The translations under genes were made by a program, and so were the position numbers. A stretch of 12,727 nucleotides of DNA from Deinococcus aquatilis DSM 23025 (GTDB lineage Bacteria > Deinococcota > Deinococci > Deinococcales > Deinococcaceae): positions 1 through 12,727 of the forward strand of contig NZ_KB899771.1 in NCBI RefSeq assembly GCF_000378445.1, in the 5' to 3' direction. The first letter of the stretch is position 1. Each line of letters begins with the position of its first letter. Below, piece by piece: positions 5,421 through 12,354 of the stretch. A model generated the notes under the pieces. That model was not told where the DNA came from. It ran no database searches and worked only from the letters and a program-made list of their open reading frames with translations.

Positions 5421-6905
5421 TCAGGAGGGAACGGCCAGACGGTTCATCACCTCGACCAGCACCCGGGTGCCGCGCACAATGTGTGCCGGCTCCAGCCCGC
5501 CGTAACCCAGGAGCAACCCGCCCGGTGCGGTGTTCGAGACATAGAAGGGCGAGAGCACACTGACGCGCACGCCCTGCTCCTCTGCCAGGCGCACGATTTC
5601 CGCTGCATTCAGGCGCTCGTCCAGTTTCAGATGAACGTGAAAGCCCGCCTCCAGGCCGCCCACCCGCGCCACAGACTGTGCTCCCGCCAATTCGCGCACC
5701 AGAAGTTCCCGCTTGCGGGCGTACACCCGCCGCATCCGTCCCAGGTGCCGTTCTAAATCCCCGGAGCGCAGGAAGAACGTCAGGGCCCGCTGCACTGGCC
5801 AGGACGTGTGGTAGTCCGCGATGATCTTCAGGTCTATCAACCGTTCGCGCAGGACCCGTGGTCCCACGATGTACCCCACCCGCAGGGCCGGGGACAGCAC
5901 TTTCGAGAAGGTGCCCAGATACACCACGCGGTGAGGATCGAGGGAGGCCAGCGCGGGTAAGGGAGTGGTGTCGTAGCGGAATTCGCCGTCGTAATCATCT
6001 TCCACGATCAGGCTGTCCTGCTCCCGTGCCCAGGTCAGCAGGGCGTGGCGCCGGGAAAGCGACAGGCGACTCCCCAGGGGGAACTGATGAGACGGCGTGG
6101 TGTACACCAAGGGCGGTGCACTGGCACCTGCGGGCAGCTCGCTGACCCGCAGGCCGTCCTCATCCACGGGCACCGGCAAGATCTGGGCACCCCGCTCACG
6201 CAGTACCTGCCGGGCCAGGCGGTACCCCGGCTCCTCAAAGGCGACCATGTCCCCAGGCGCGAGGACGGCCCGCGCGACCAGGTGAAGGCCCTGAATGGTG
6301 CCATTGGTAATCACCACGTCCTCTGCGCAGCACAGCAGCCCTCGGGAACGCCCCAGATAGGCGGCGACCTCAGCCCGCAACTCCGGATCACCGGCCGCGT
6401 CTGCATACGTGCCGGGCAATGCCTCTTCCGCCACCCGGCGCCAGGCCCGCTTCCAGGCCGCGTCCGAGAGCTTGGCCACCGTTGGCTGTCCCACCCGGAA
6501 GTCAATGACGTCCTCACCAGTGCCTGACGCGGTCACGTCCGGGGTTGTCGGTGAACCGCGCAGCCAGCGGGGCATCCCTTCAGCGGCACGGGCTCCTGGG
6601 ATCGCAGCCTGGATGACCGGCACGTCTGCAATGACGTAGGTACCTGCCCCGACGCGGCCCACCAGATAGCCCGCCGACAACAGATCTTCGTAAGCCGTGA
6701 CCACAGCTCCCCGGCTAATGCCTAGCACCTGGGCCAGCGTTCGGGTACTGGGGAGGCGAGTGCCCGGCTGAACCTGCCCACTCAGAATCGCGGCGCGCAG
6801 TTGCGCCACCAACTGTGGTGCTATGGGCCGCCTCCCGGTCCGCTCCAAGGACAAAGGCAGATCCACCGTGCTCTCCCGCAACCGAACGGGCAAATGGTTT
6901 GTCAT
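5421..6905 (-). CDS. MocR-type regulator (GntR HTH fused to aminotransferase-like domain)
   Basis: This is a 494-residue transcription factor of the MocR/PdxR/GabR family. Residues about 18-92 form the GntR winged helix (PIAPQLVAQLRAAILSGQVQPGTRLPSTRTLA... and ISRGAVVTAYEDLLSAGYL). After a linker, residues about 135-490 are a fold-type I aminotransferase domain. It includes the NGTIQGLHLVARAL-like PLP-contact region, EEPGYR, TPSHQFPLG, VEDDYDGEFRYD and GTFSKVLSP, with K335 as the expected PLP-binding lysine. The PLP-lysine and Asp are intact, so it should bind PLP and sense an amine or amino acid through an aldimine. ATG 6905 was chosen because GGGAGGAAA lies directly before it. It diverges from the GNAT gene across 55 bases, and probably controls that operon and itself. 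The neighbours (no pdxST, no gab genes) do not name its ligand. Confidence 0.92.
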   Translation of the reverse strand: MTNHLPVRLRESTVDLPLSLERTGRRPIAPQLVAQLRAAILSGQVQPGTRLPSTRTLAQVLGISRGAVVTAYEDLLSAGYLVGRVGAGTYVIADVPVIQAAIPGARAAEGMPRWLRGSPTTPDVTASGTGEDVIDFRVGQPTVAKLSDAAWKRAWRRVAEEALPGTYADAAGDPELRAEVAAYLGRSRGLLCCAEDVVITNGTIQGLHLVARAVLAPGDMVAFEEPGYRLARQVLRERGAQILPVPVDEDGLRVSELPAGASAPPLVYTTPSHQFPLGSRLSLSRRHALLTWAREQDSLIVEDDYDGEFRYDTTPLPALASLDPHRVVYLGTFSKVLSPALRVGYIVGPRVLRERLIDLKIIADYHTSWPVQRALTFFLRSGDLERHLGRMRRVYARKRELLVRELAGAQSVARVGGLEAGFHVHLKLDERLNAAEIVRLAEEQGVRVSVLSPFYVSNTAPGGLLLGYGGLEPAHIVRGTRVLVEVMNRLAVPS

Positions 6906-6960
6906 TTTCCTCCCCGATTGGTCCTTTCCGTCAGACCACTGAGCCGTCAGGATACTCGGT
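6906..6960. promoter_or_regulatory. Divergent promoter/operator region with 7-base direct repeat
   Basis: CCGTCAG occurs at 6928-6934 and again at 6944-6950, 16 bases apart start to start. MocR-family proteins commonly bind direct repeats in the region between themselves and a divergent target, so this is the likeliest operator. The only space for both promoters is these 55 bases, so they must overlap. AGGA at 6949-6952 is the ribosome site of the GNAT gene and lies at the end of the second repeat. GGGAGG on the other strand serves the regulator. Confidence 0.5.
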
Positions 6961-7461
6961 GTGACCCCAATCATCCGCTTAGCCACTGAACAGGACATTC
7001 CACAGCTGCTGCCCCTGATGCGAGGGCTGGCTGAATTTGAGCACTACATTGATGTTTTTGCGGTGGACGAACACGTCCTGCGGGAACAAGGCTTTCGCAA
7101 AGATCCGCCTGACTTCTCTGCCTTGGTGGCTGAACAGGGCGGTAACCTGGTAGGGATGCTGGTGTTCTACCTGGTGCCTTTCACGGCCACGGCCAAACCC
7201 ACGCTGTACATCAAAGAGCTGTACGTGACAGAGGCTGCCCGTGGGCAGCAGATCGGGGAGGAGCTGATGCGTGCCGCCGCCCGAGAAGCTGCCGCCCGGG
7301 GTTGTGGCTCGGTGCGCTGGACGGTCGCCAACTGGAACGAGGCCGGCAAGCGCTTTTACGAACGGCTGGGGGCTCAGGCCAATCCCGTCTGGATTGACTA
7401 TGGGCTGAGCGGTGCTGCCTTGGCTGCGTTGGCTGAACCGACCAGCGAGCTGAGGGAGTGA
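6961..7461 (+). CDS. GNAT-family N-acetyltransferase, SSAT/thialysine-type
   Basis: This 166-residue acetyltransferase would move acetyl from acetyl-CoA to an amine. It begins with IIRLATEQDIPQLLPLMRGLAEFE, the usual start of the spermidine/spermine (SSAT) and thialysine acetyltransferase branch. Motif A is LYIKELYVTEAARGQQIGEEL (R94-G-x-x-I-G, acetyl-CoA pyrophosphate loop). The C-terminal block RWTVANWNEAGKRFYERLGA, followed by a W-x-x-Y/D-Y-x-L-S/G ending, is also typical of SSAT-like proteins. The substrate could be a polyamine, a lysine-like amino acid or an analogue such as thialysine; the sequence does not settle this. The start is GTG 6961, with AGGA eight bases upstream. It is the first gene of a probable operon and overlaps the next by four bases (GTGA), so translation is likely coupled. 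Confidence 0.85.
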   Translation: MTPIIRLATEQDIPQLLPLMRGLAEFEHYIDVFAVDEHVLREQGFRKDPPDFSALVAEQGGNLVGMLVFYLVPFTATAKPTLYIKELYVTEAARGQQIGEELMRAAAREAAARGCGSVRWTVANWNEAGKRFYERLGAQANPVWIDYGLSGAALAALAEPTSELRE

Positions 7462-8441
7462 CTTCCAGCGCGGCGCTGCCGATCCTGGCGTTGGCACTGG
7501 CAAATGTGCTGTGGGGGACAACGTTCTTGCTGGGCAAGGTCACGCTCGATGTTCTTCCCGTGGCTCACGTGGTGCTGCTGCGTTTCACGTTTGCCGCTCT
7601 GACGCTCCTGCCTTTCGCGCTCGCCAAGCTCCGTTTCCCTCGGCGGCGCGACCTGCCGCTGTTCGTCCTCACGGGCCTGCTGCAAGTGCCCGCCACCTAC
7701 CTGCTGCAAGTGGGCGGTCTCGCGCACACCAGTGCGTCAAGCGCCGCCTTGATCCTCGGCGTCCTGGCCCCCCTGCTGGCCCTGGGGGCTTGGCGGTTCG
7801 CCGGAGAACGTCTGTCCCGTTTGGGGTGGGCAGCCATTGCGACCTCCACCCTCGGTGTGGCTCTGATCGTGCGATCGCCGGGCCCAGGACGCACGGTGCT
7901 GGGGGACGGTCTAGTGTTCGCCTCTACCTTCGCAGCCGTCGGCGGACTGCTGTTCAGCCAACGCCTTGTCCGTTCGTACGGGCCAGCGATCACGGCAGCC
8001 TGGACGCTGACAGCGGGAACCTTCTTGACCTTGCCATTTGCCCTCCTGTCAGGTCGCCTTGACCTCCACCTCGCGCCCACTGTGTGGGCAGCGTTGGCTG
8101 GATTGGGGATCGCTTGTACTGCCCTGACCCTCGTGCTCTGGAACTGGGGCGTCTCACGCACCTCCGCGTCTTTCGCAGGCGTCTTCGTGAATCTCGAACC
8201 CGTGGTAGGTGCGCTCTTGGGGGTGCTGGTGTTGCACGAACGGCCCGGCGCGCTCACGCTGCTGGGCGGCGGCTTGATCTCAGGCGCAGCTGTCCTCGTC
8301 ACCCGGTGGGGCACGTCGGCTCATCCCCAGACGGTGCTGAAGCGAACTCCATTTGGATCGACCAGACCGGGAGCTGGCATACCCTTGATCGCCCGAGCCG
8401 AACCGACTCCCTCAACCTCTCCAGGAGACCATGATGACTGA
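7458..8441 (+). CDS. EamA/DMT-family transporter
   Basis: This is a 327-residue inner-membrane carrier of the drug/metabolite transporter superfamily. It shows about ten hydrophobic segments arranged as two EamA repeats. The first runs from ALPILALALANVLWGTTFLLG and includes LRFTFAALTLLPFAL and a YLLQVGGLAHTSASSAALI stretch; the second starts near residue 150 (GLVFASTFAAVGGLLFSQRL) and ends near LTLLGGGLISGAAVLV. Members usually export amino acids, amines or other small metabolites. The last 40 or so residues are polar and lack a known domain. The start is the GTG at 7458, with GAGGGA before it, overlapping the GNAT stop. The 3' end overlaps the next gene by eight bases. Pairing of an EamA gene with a divergent MocR regulator is a common arrangement and suggests an effluxed or taken-up ligand sensed by the regulator. 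Confidence 0.9.
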   Translation: MTSSAALPILALALANVLWGTTFLLGKVTLDVLPVAHVVLLRFTFAALTLLPFALAKLRFPRRRDLPLFVLTGLLQVPATYLLQVGGLAHTSASSAALILGVLAPLLALGAWRFAGERLSRLGWAAIATSTLGVALIVRSPGPGRTVLGDGLVFASTFAAVGGLLFSQRLVRSYGPAITAAWTLTAGTFLTLPFALLSGRLDLHLAPTVWAALAGLGIACTALTLVLWNWGVSRTSASFAGVFVNLEPVVGALLGVLVLHERPGALTLLGGGLISGAAVLVTRWGTSAHPQTVLKRTPFGSTRPGAGIPLIARAEPTPSTSPGDHDD

Positions 8442-9003
8442 CAGCACTCCACGGGGACAGATAAGACGCCAAGACAAAGCCATGACTCGGCCGGAAGCAG
8501 AGGCGTTTCTCGCCGCCGCCTTCTGTGGCCGCACCGGGACTCTCGGCCCGGATGGGTATCCCTACGTTGTTCCCAATCTGTTCACCTGGCAGGATGGCCA
8601 GGTGTACCTGCATACGGCACGGTACGAAGGGCATTTCCTGACAAATGTCCGCTTTCACGATCAGGTGAGCTTTGAAGTGGACGAGCCCGGTGAGATTTTC
8701 CCGTACGGGCACATTGAGTGTGATACGTCCGTCTCGTACCGGTCGGTGATCGTCTTCGGGCGGATTCGGATCGTGGAGGACGTGGACGAGAAGGTGCGCT
8801 TTTACCGGGCTTTTATGGACAAGTATGCTCCGGAAGACTCCTGGAGCCGGGAGAAGGACTCGTTTCCCCGCATCAGTGGAACCGTCGTGTATGCCATCAC
8901 GCCAGAGCACATCACGGGCAAACAGGGCCACCTGCCTAGGTTGAGTGACCGGTGGCCCGCCAAGAACACTACGGCCTCACCCCACTGGCAACAGCGCAAG
9001 TGA
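8434..9003 (+). CDS. Pyridoxamine-5'-phosphate-oxidase-like flavin-binding protein
   Basis: This is a 189-residue protein of the split-barrel FMN-binding superfamily (PNPOx-like, COG3467 type). It shows FCGRTGTLGPDGYPYVVPN near residues 30-48, a typical strand pair, then WQDGQVYLHTA and ARYEGHFLTNVRFHDQVSFEVDEPGE. YRSVIVFGRIRIVED and KVRFYRAFMDKYAPE follow. Such proteins bind FMN, F420 or heme and act as oxidoreductases or reductases of nitro or other compounds; true PNPOx activity is not implied. Two ATGs are adjacent (8431 and 8434). AGGAGA ends two bases before the first, so the second is preferred. The gene overlaps the end of the EamA gene, and its product may chemically modify the transported compound or use B6 vitamers linked to the PLP-dependent regulator. 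Confidence 0.82.
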   Translation: MTDSTPRGQIRRQDKAMTRPEAEAFLAAAFCGRTGTLGPDGYPYVVPNLFTWQDGQVYLHTARYEGHFLTNVRFHDQVSFEVDEPGEIFPYGHIECDTSVSYRSVIVFGRIRIVEDVDEKVRFYRAFMDKYAPEDSWSREKDSFPRISGTVVYAITPEHITGKQGHLPRLSDRWPAKNTTASPHWQQRK

Positions 9004-9049
9004 TGGGCTGCGCCTCCCGACTTCCTTGTTCCTTTCAGGAGAACCACTG

Positions 9050-9754
9050 ATGACTGACTTGCTTCGAATCAGCCCGGCCATCGCTGAGCGCTTCCCGACC
9101 TACCGTGGCCTGGTGCTGCGCGCCACTGGCCTCACCAACGGCCCCAGCACCGACCGCAGCAGGGCGATGCTGCGGGAAGCGGAAACCCAAGTGCGGCAGA
9201 GGTTTGGGACCACGCCGCCTGCCGAACACCCGCACCTGGTGGCCTGGCAGGACGCCTTCCGTGCGTTTGGCGTGAAGCCCAAGAAGATGATGAATTCTGC
9301 CGAGGCGTTGATCACCCGGGTGATGAAGGGCGGTGAATTGCCCGCCATCAACGGCCTGGCAGACGCCTACAACGCGGTGAGCGTGCGCTTTGCCGTGCCG
9401 TGCGGCGGTGAGGATCTCGCCCACGTGGTCGGGCCAGTGACCTTGAAAGTAGCGGACGGTACGGAGCTGTTCGAGACGAATAAGGATGGTGCCCACTTGA
9501 CCGATCATCCTGCACCTGGCGAAGTGGTCTGGGCGGATGAGGCGGGCGTGACGTGCCGGGCCTGGAACTGGCGGCAGGGCACCCGAACCCGATTGACAGA
9601 AGACACGCAGGAGGCGTATTTCCTGTTTGATGCCCTACCACCCATGACCGCTGAGGAGCTGGAGTGGGCGGGAAACATGCTGGAAACACTGCTGGCAGAA
9701 CTGTCTCCTGGCTGCCAGATCACGCGGGTGCGTTTGGGGGACTGGGCCACGTAG
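9050..9754 (+). CDS. Free-standing B3/B4 (PheRS beta editing-like) domain protein
   Basis: This 234-residue protein is of the B3/B4 domain family (COG3382). It is related to the editing domain of phenylalanyl-tRNA synthetase beta chain, which hydrolyses wrongly charged tRNA. Signature parts are WQDAFRAFGVKPKKMMNSAEALITR (residues 66-90), GELPAINGLADAYNAVSVRFAVPCGGED (95-122), and, near the C-terminus, D-x-x-P-x-x-A/T, with MTAEELEWAGNMLETLLAEL as a terminal helix. Free-standing members are widely distributed, and their task is mostly unproven; trans-editing is one proposal. The start ATG 9050 has AGGAGA seven bases before it and the conserved region follows directly; a longer frame from 8945 overlaps the previous gene without family similarity. 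It is 46 bases after the PNPOx-like gene, probably the last member of the operon. Confidence 0.88.
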   Translation: MTDLLRISPAIAERFPTYRGLVLRATGLTNGPSTDRSRAMLREAETQVRQRFGTTPPAEHPHLVAWQDAFRAFGVKPKKMMNSAEALITRVMKGGELPAINGLADAYNAVSVRFAVPCGGEDLAHVVGPVTLKVADGTELFETNKDGAHLTDHPAPGEVVWADEAGVTCRAWNWRQGTRTRLTEDTQEAYFLFDALPPMTAEELEWAGNMLETLLAELSPGCQITRVRLGDWAT

Positions 9755-10050
9755 CGACGTTCAGATCCAAAGATTCAGGGCGCGAGCGAACGAGCTTGAG
9801 CGAGTGTCCAAGCAGAGCAGCCTGGCCCACACGCACAGTAAAAGTAGGGACCTCTCGGCGCTGAATGAGGTGCGCAAAAGGGAAGGCTGTTGCGGTGAAC
9901 AGCGGAGGCTCAAGCTGCCATCGGAGACCAGGATGGTTTCGGCAACGGCTGACCTGATGCCGTTCTCAGGCAGAGGGGGGCCGAACACTGGGTGCTTCAG
10001 CATTGTTCCCAGCGTACGGTGCTAGCTCCTAAGGGATACTGCGGGCTCGC
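9755..10050. other. Intergenic stretch after the B3/B4 gene, no gene recognised
   Basis: Short open frames exist on both strands (for example 9804-10025 plus) but none has a ribosome site or family resemblance. No clear terminator follows the operon. An overlapping set of GC-rich small inverted repeats begins at 10043 (GGGCTC-GCGT-GAGCCC, 10043-10058). Confidence 0.4.
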
Positions 10051-10066
10051 GTGAGCCCACGCGTGA
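10043..10066. repeat. Overlapping small inverted repeats before a broken gene
   Basis: GGGCTC (10043-10048) and GAGCCC (10053-10058) pair perfectly around GCGT. Overlapping it, GCGTG (10049-10053) pairs with CACGC (10058-10062), so two alternative hairpins share bases. There is no T-run. It could be a regulatory site or simply GC-rich chance. Confidence 0.35.
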
Positions 10067-10310
10067 GCAGATGGAAAAATCCCTGGATGCCCAAAGACAA
10101 CATCCTGACTTATCAACAAGCCCACTCTCCAGACCTCGCCACCATGGACGCTCTCAAGCTGGAAGGCCGACAACCCGCGGATGGCCAACCCATCGCCGCC
10201 CTCTTCAAATATCTTCGGGACCCGGATGGTCACGATGGTGTATCAGGATTAGACCCCTATCAGCACAGATGACCAGCGGCTGGCTGAGGCCATCATGGAG
10301 TCAACAGCTC
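10051..10310 (+). pseudogene. Hypothetical gene, 5' part, frameshifted
   Basis: From GTG 10051 or ATG 10087 one frame reads like a real protein: PKDNILTYQQAHSPDLATM, then DALKLEGRQPADGQPIAAL and FKYLRDPDGHDG. After about 10234 the protein-like text moves to another frame: MVYQD, a TAG, then TPISTDDQRLAEAIMEST, and a TGA soon after. At least one frameshift and a nonsense codon are therefore present. I do not recognise the family. It may be the front of the same gene whose tail is at 10416-10991, or a separate small gene. Confidence 0.45.
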
Positions 10311-10388
10311 CCACCCGCTGAACCCGGTTGCCTTCAATCGTCGTCAATACTGGAAGGGGTTGACTCGTGGTGCTTAGAACTAAGGAAG

Positions 10389-10414
10389 AAAGGCGACCCA
10401 AGAAGGTCGCCTTT
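10389..10414. terminator. Rho-independent terminator-like hairpin
   Basis: AAAGGCGACC (10389-10398) and GGTCGCCTTT (10405-10414) form a perfect 10-base stem with the 6-base loop CAAGAA. On the plus strand it is followed by only TTT within the stem. On the minus strand the stem runs into TTTCTTCCTT, which is a better terminator tail. It may therefore end transcription in both directions. It lies in the middle of broken coding sequence. Confidence 0.7.
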
Positions 10415-10415
10415 G

Positions 10416-10991
10416 ATGTTGGACATGATGGCGCGGTATGCAGCAGGTGTCCAGTTCATGCAGCCGATAGCCCTGGCTGATGCCCATGCCGACGCTGGTG
10501 TGCCAGCATGCCGTCTATGGGCACTCGCTCCGTGGTCTTTGGTCATATCCACACTCGGGGAAATGCGTTTGACGCACTCCAACCGCCAGGCACTCCAGCG
10601 CTTCCCCTTTGATGACCTGTCTCCCTTCCGCGACATCTTCCATCTGGAGGCGTCCCCTCAATACAAAGCGCCTTCCATCCTCTTTGGGGGCACATTCAAG
10701 GCGCTGGAACAGGACTGGCCCGAGTGGTTCACCCGATTCACCCAGTTGCCGTCCTCGCTGGAGACCATTGAGGCCAACGTCATCTTGGATTGCATCTTGG
10801 GGCGCTTTGCTTGGACTCTGGCTCTAGAGCCTCTCCTCGGGAGCCTGAGCGTCCCTGAGGACGGCGTACCGCTGATGGGGCATCCCTGGTAGATCATCCA
10901 AGCCCCGGAGCTGCCTGAGGATGTTCGAACCTTGCTGCATCCTGCCCAGACTCCAGTGCGGATCACAGCCGAACACATTTATGGGTATTGA
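10416..10991 (+). pseudogene. Hypothetical protein gene with internal stop
   Basis: From about 10560 the frame reads convincingly as protein: NRQALQRFPFDDLSPFRDIF, HLEASPQYKAPSILFGGTF, KALEQDWPEWFTRFTQLPSS, then LETIEANVILDCILGRFAWT. At 10890-10892 a TAG interrupts it after MGHPW. The same frame then continues with IIQAPELPEDVRTLLHPAQ, TPVRITAEHIYGY, and ends at TGA 10989-10991. The part after the stop is as protein-like as that before it, so TAG is most simply a nonsense mutation. The first listed ATG (10416) follows the hairpin directly without a ribosome site, so the real 5' end is probably lost or belongs to the broken piece upstream. I do not recognise a family; no motif for a known enzyme is visible. 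Confidence 0.5.
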
Positions 10992-11086
10992 TCCGGCCAA
11001 TGATCATTCGTCTTGTTTACGCTATTGGGGACTGTTATCAAGGCTTGCCTCTGTACTGAGCTTGCCTCGGTTTCGCGTACTTACAG

Positions 11087-11956
11087 TTACGCCACGGCGT
11101 GAATGCTGAGCTGCTCAAATTCTAGCGGGGTTTTGTAGCCCAACGTGGAATGTCGTCGCTGGCGGTTATAGAACACTTCCAGATACTCAAAGACTTGGCT
11201 GCGCCCCTCCTGGCGCGTGTGAAACACGTGGTCTAACAGCAACTCCCGTTTCAAGGTCGAAAAGAACGACTCCACCACTGCGTTGTCGAAACAATCCCCT
11301 TTCTTGTCCATGCTGGGCATGGCCCCACCTATTCGCAACGCCGCTTGGTACAGGCGACTCGTCTATGGCGATCCGCGGTCCGAATGGTGAACCACACCAG
11401 GTGGTGGCCTTCGCCCTGCAAACGCCATCTGCAAGGCCGCCAGTGGCAGATCCGTCGTCAACCGTTCTCCCATCGCCCAACCCACCACCAAGCGCGAGTG
11501 AAGATCCAAAATGACGGACAGATACAGCCATCCTTCACGGGTGGGTCAAAACGAGATATCTGCAGCCCAGACGGTGTTCGGCTCCCTCACTTTAAAGCGG
11601 CGTTGCACCAGATCGTCCGCCAGAGGATGAGCGTGGTCGCTGTTGGTCGTGCCCTTGTATTTTTTGCGGTCTTTGCCCTTTAACCCGGCGGCGGTCATTA
11701 AACGGGCAACCCGCCGACGCGAGCAGGGCTTGCCCTGCTCGCGCAGTTCCGCATGAATTCTGGGCACGCCATACCGACCTTTGCTGGTGGCATGAATCTG
11801 CTCAATTTCAGTCGTGAGCACGGTGTCATGGCGTTCGCGCGGACTAGTGGGCCTTCCTTGCCAGGTGAAGTATCCACTCTTCGTGACCTCCAACACGCGG
11901 CACATCACGTCGAGTCGGAACTCCTGTCGATGCGCTTGGATAAAACGAAAACGCAT
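11087..11956 (-). pseudogene. IS3 transposase orfB with two in-frame stops
   Basis: A single frame of 290 codons encodes a nearly complete orfB. It opens with RFRFIQAHRQEFRLDVMCRV and the HTH_21 part (SGYFTWQGRPTSPRERHD, GRYGVPRIHAELREQG). It continues through NTVWAADISF (first Asp), HHSDRGSP (second Asp), the NAVVESFFSTLKREL block (Glu) and the family tail FYNRQRRHSTLGYKTPLEFE. Two codons are stops: TGA at 11548-11546, right after WAADISF, and TAG at 11365-11363 in place of the Tyr normally found in RGSPYTS. There is no frameshift anywhere, so both look like recent point mutations. The integrase core would be cut before its second Asp, so no active enzyme is expected. ATG 11956 overlaps the region where orfA would end, as usual. 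Confidence 0.85.
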
Positions 11957-11990
11957 CAACTTTCTTTCGCAAAGAAGCGGGCAGGCGTGC

Positions 11991-12293
11991 TCATGCGCGT
12001 CCGTTCTGCAGGGGACAGGCCACGGCTTTTTTCAGCACGTCCCGCTCCTGGCGGGCGATGTCCAACTCGCGCTGGAGGCGCTTGATCTCCGCTTGCTCCG
12101 GGGTCAACCCCGCTTTCCCATGACCAGGAAAGGCCACCGGCCCTTGGCGGCCCAGCTCGCGAGCCCAGCGGTGCAACGCTGAGGCACTGATCCCTAAATT
12201 CTTGGCCACCTGCACAACGCTCTGCTCCGGCTCGTTCGCCAGCCGGACAGCCTCCAACTTGAATTCCTTGTTGTAATGCTTGCGCCCTAACAT
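11991..12293 (-). CDS. IS3 transposase orfA (HTH protein)
   Basis: This 100-residue protein carries the N-terminal helix-turn-helix that binds the element's ends: RKHYNKEFKLEAVRLANEP, then SVVQVAKNLGISASALHRW. It is followed by a leucine-zipper-like stretch (AEIKRLQRELDIARQERDVLKKA). A run of six A plus G (minus strand, in LKKA) is the kind of site where IS3 elements shift frame to make OrfAB, but here the codon phase is AAA-AAA-G. After KKAVA the frame goes CPLQNGRA and stops. The usual tail FFAKES appears 41 bases later in another frame, ending TGA at the orfB start. GAGGTGAGGC precedes ATG 12293. Confidence 0.85.
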   Translation of the reverse strand: MLGRKHYNKEFKLEAVRLANEPEQSVVQVAKNLGISASALHRWARELGRQGPVAFPGHGKAGLTPEQAEIKRLQRELDIARQERDVLKKAVACPLQNGRA

Positions 12294-12354
12294 GCCTCAC
12301 CTCGTGTCAATTCTCGAGGCGTTTCTTCAGGTACGCAAAAACGAGGTATCCCCA

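Larger units (their letters stand above)
11057..12354 (-). mobile_element. IS3-family insertion sequence, full length but inactive
   Basis: The ends carry imperfect inverted repeats. On the plus strand 11057 begins TGAGCTTGCCTCGGTTTCGC, and on the minus strand 12354 begins TGGGGATACCTCGTTTTTGC. Both continue GTAC-(C/T)-T and finish near ACGCC. Both start with TG, as IS3 elements do. OrfA and orfB lie on the minus strand in the usual order, and 1298 bases is a normal length. No 3-5 base target repeat is visible in the flanks, and the sequence on the 11057 side does not continue the gene broken at the 12354 side, so rearrangement after insertion is likely. Confidence 0.78.

Noticed and set aside
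8299..8931. Minus-strand open frame over the EamA/PNPOx junction
   Set aside because: It is a shadow of two well-supported plus-strand genes with proper ribosome sites.
8945..9049. Longer start for the B3/B4 protein
   Set aside because: The added residues overlap the previous gene and lack family similarity, while ATG 9050 has a well-spaced AGGAGA.
11991..12040. Canonical A-AAA-AAG programmed frameshift in the IS3 element
   Set aside because: The six-A run is in the phase AAA-AAA-G, and the -1 frame leads to a stop before orfB, so a working OrfAB fusion is not shown.
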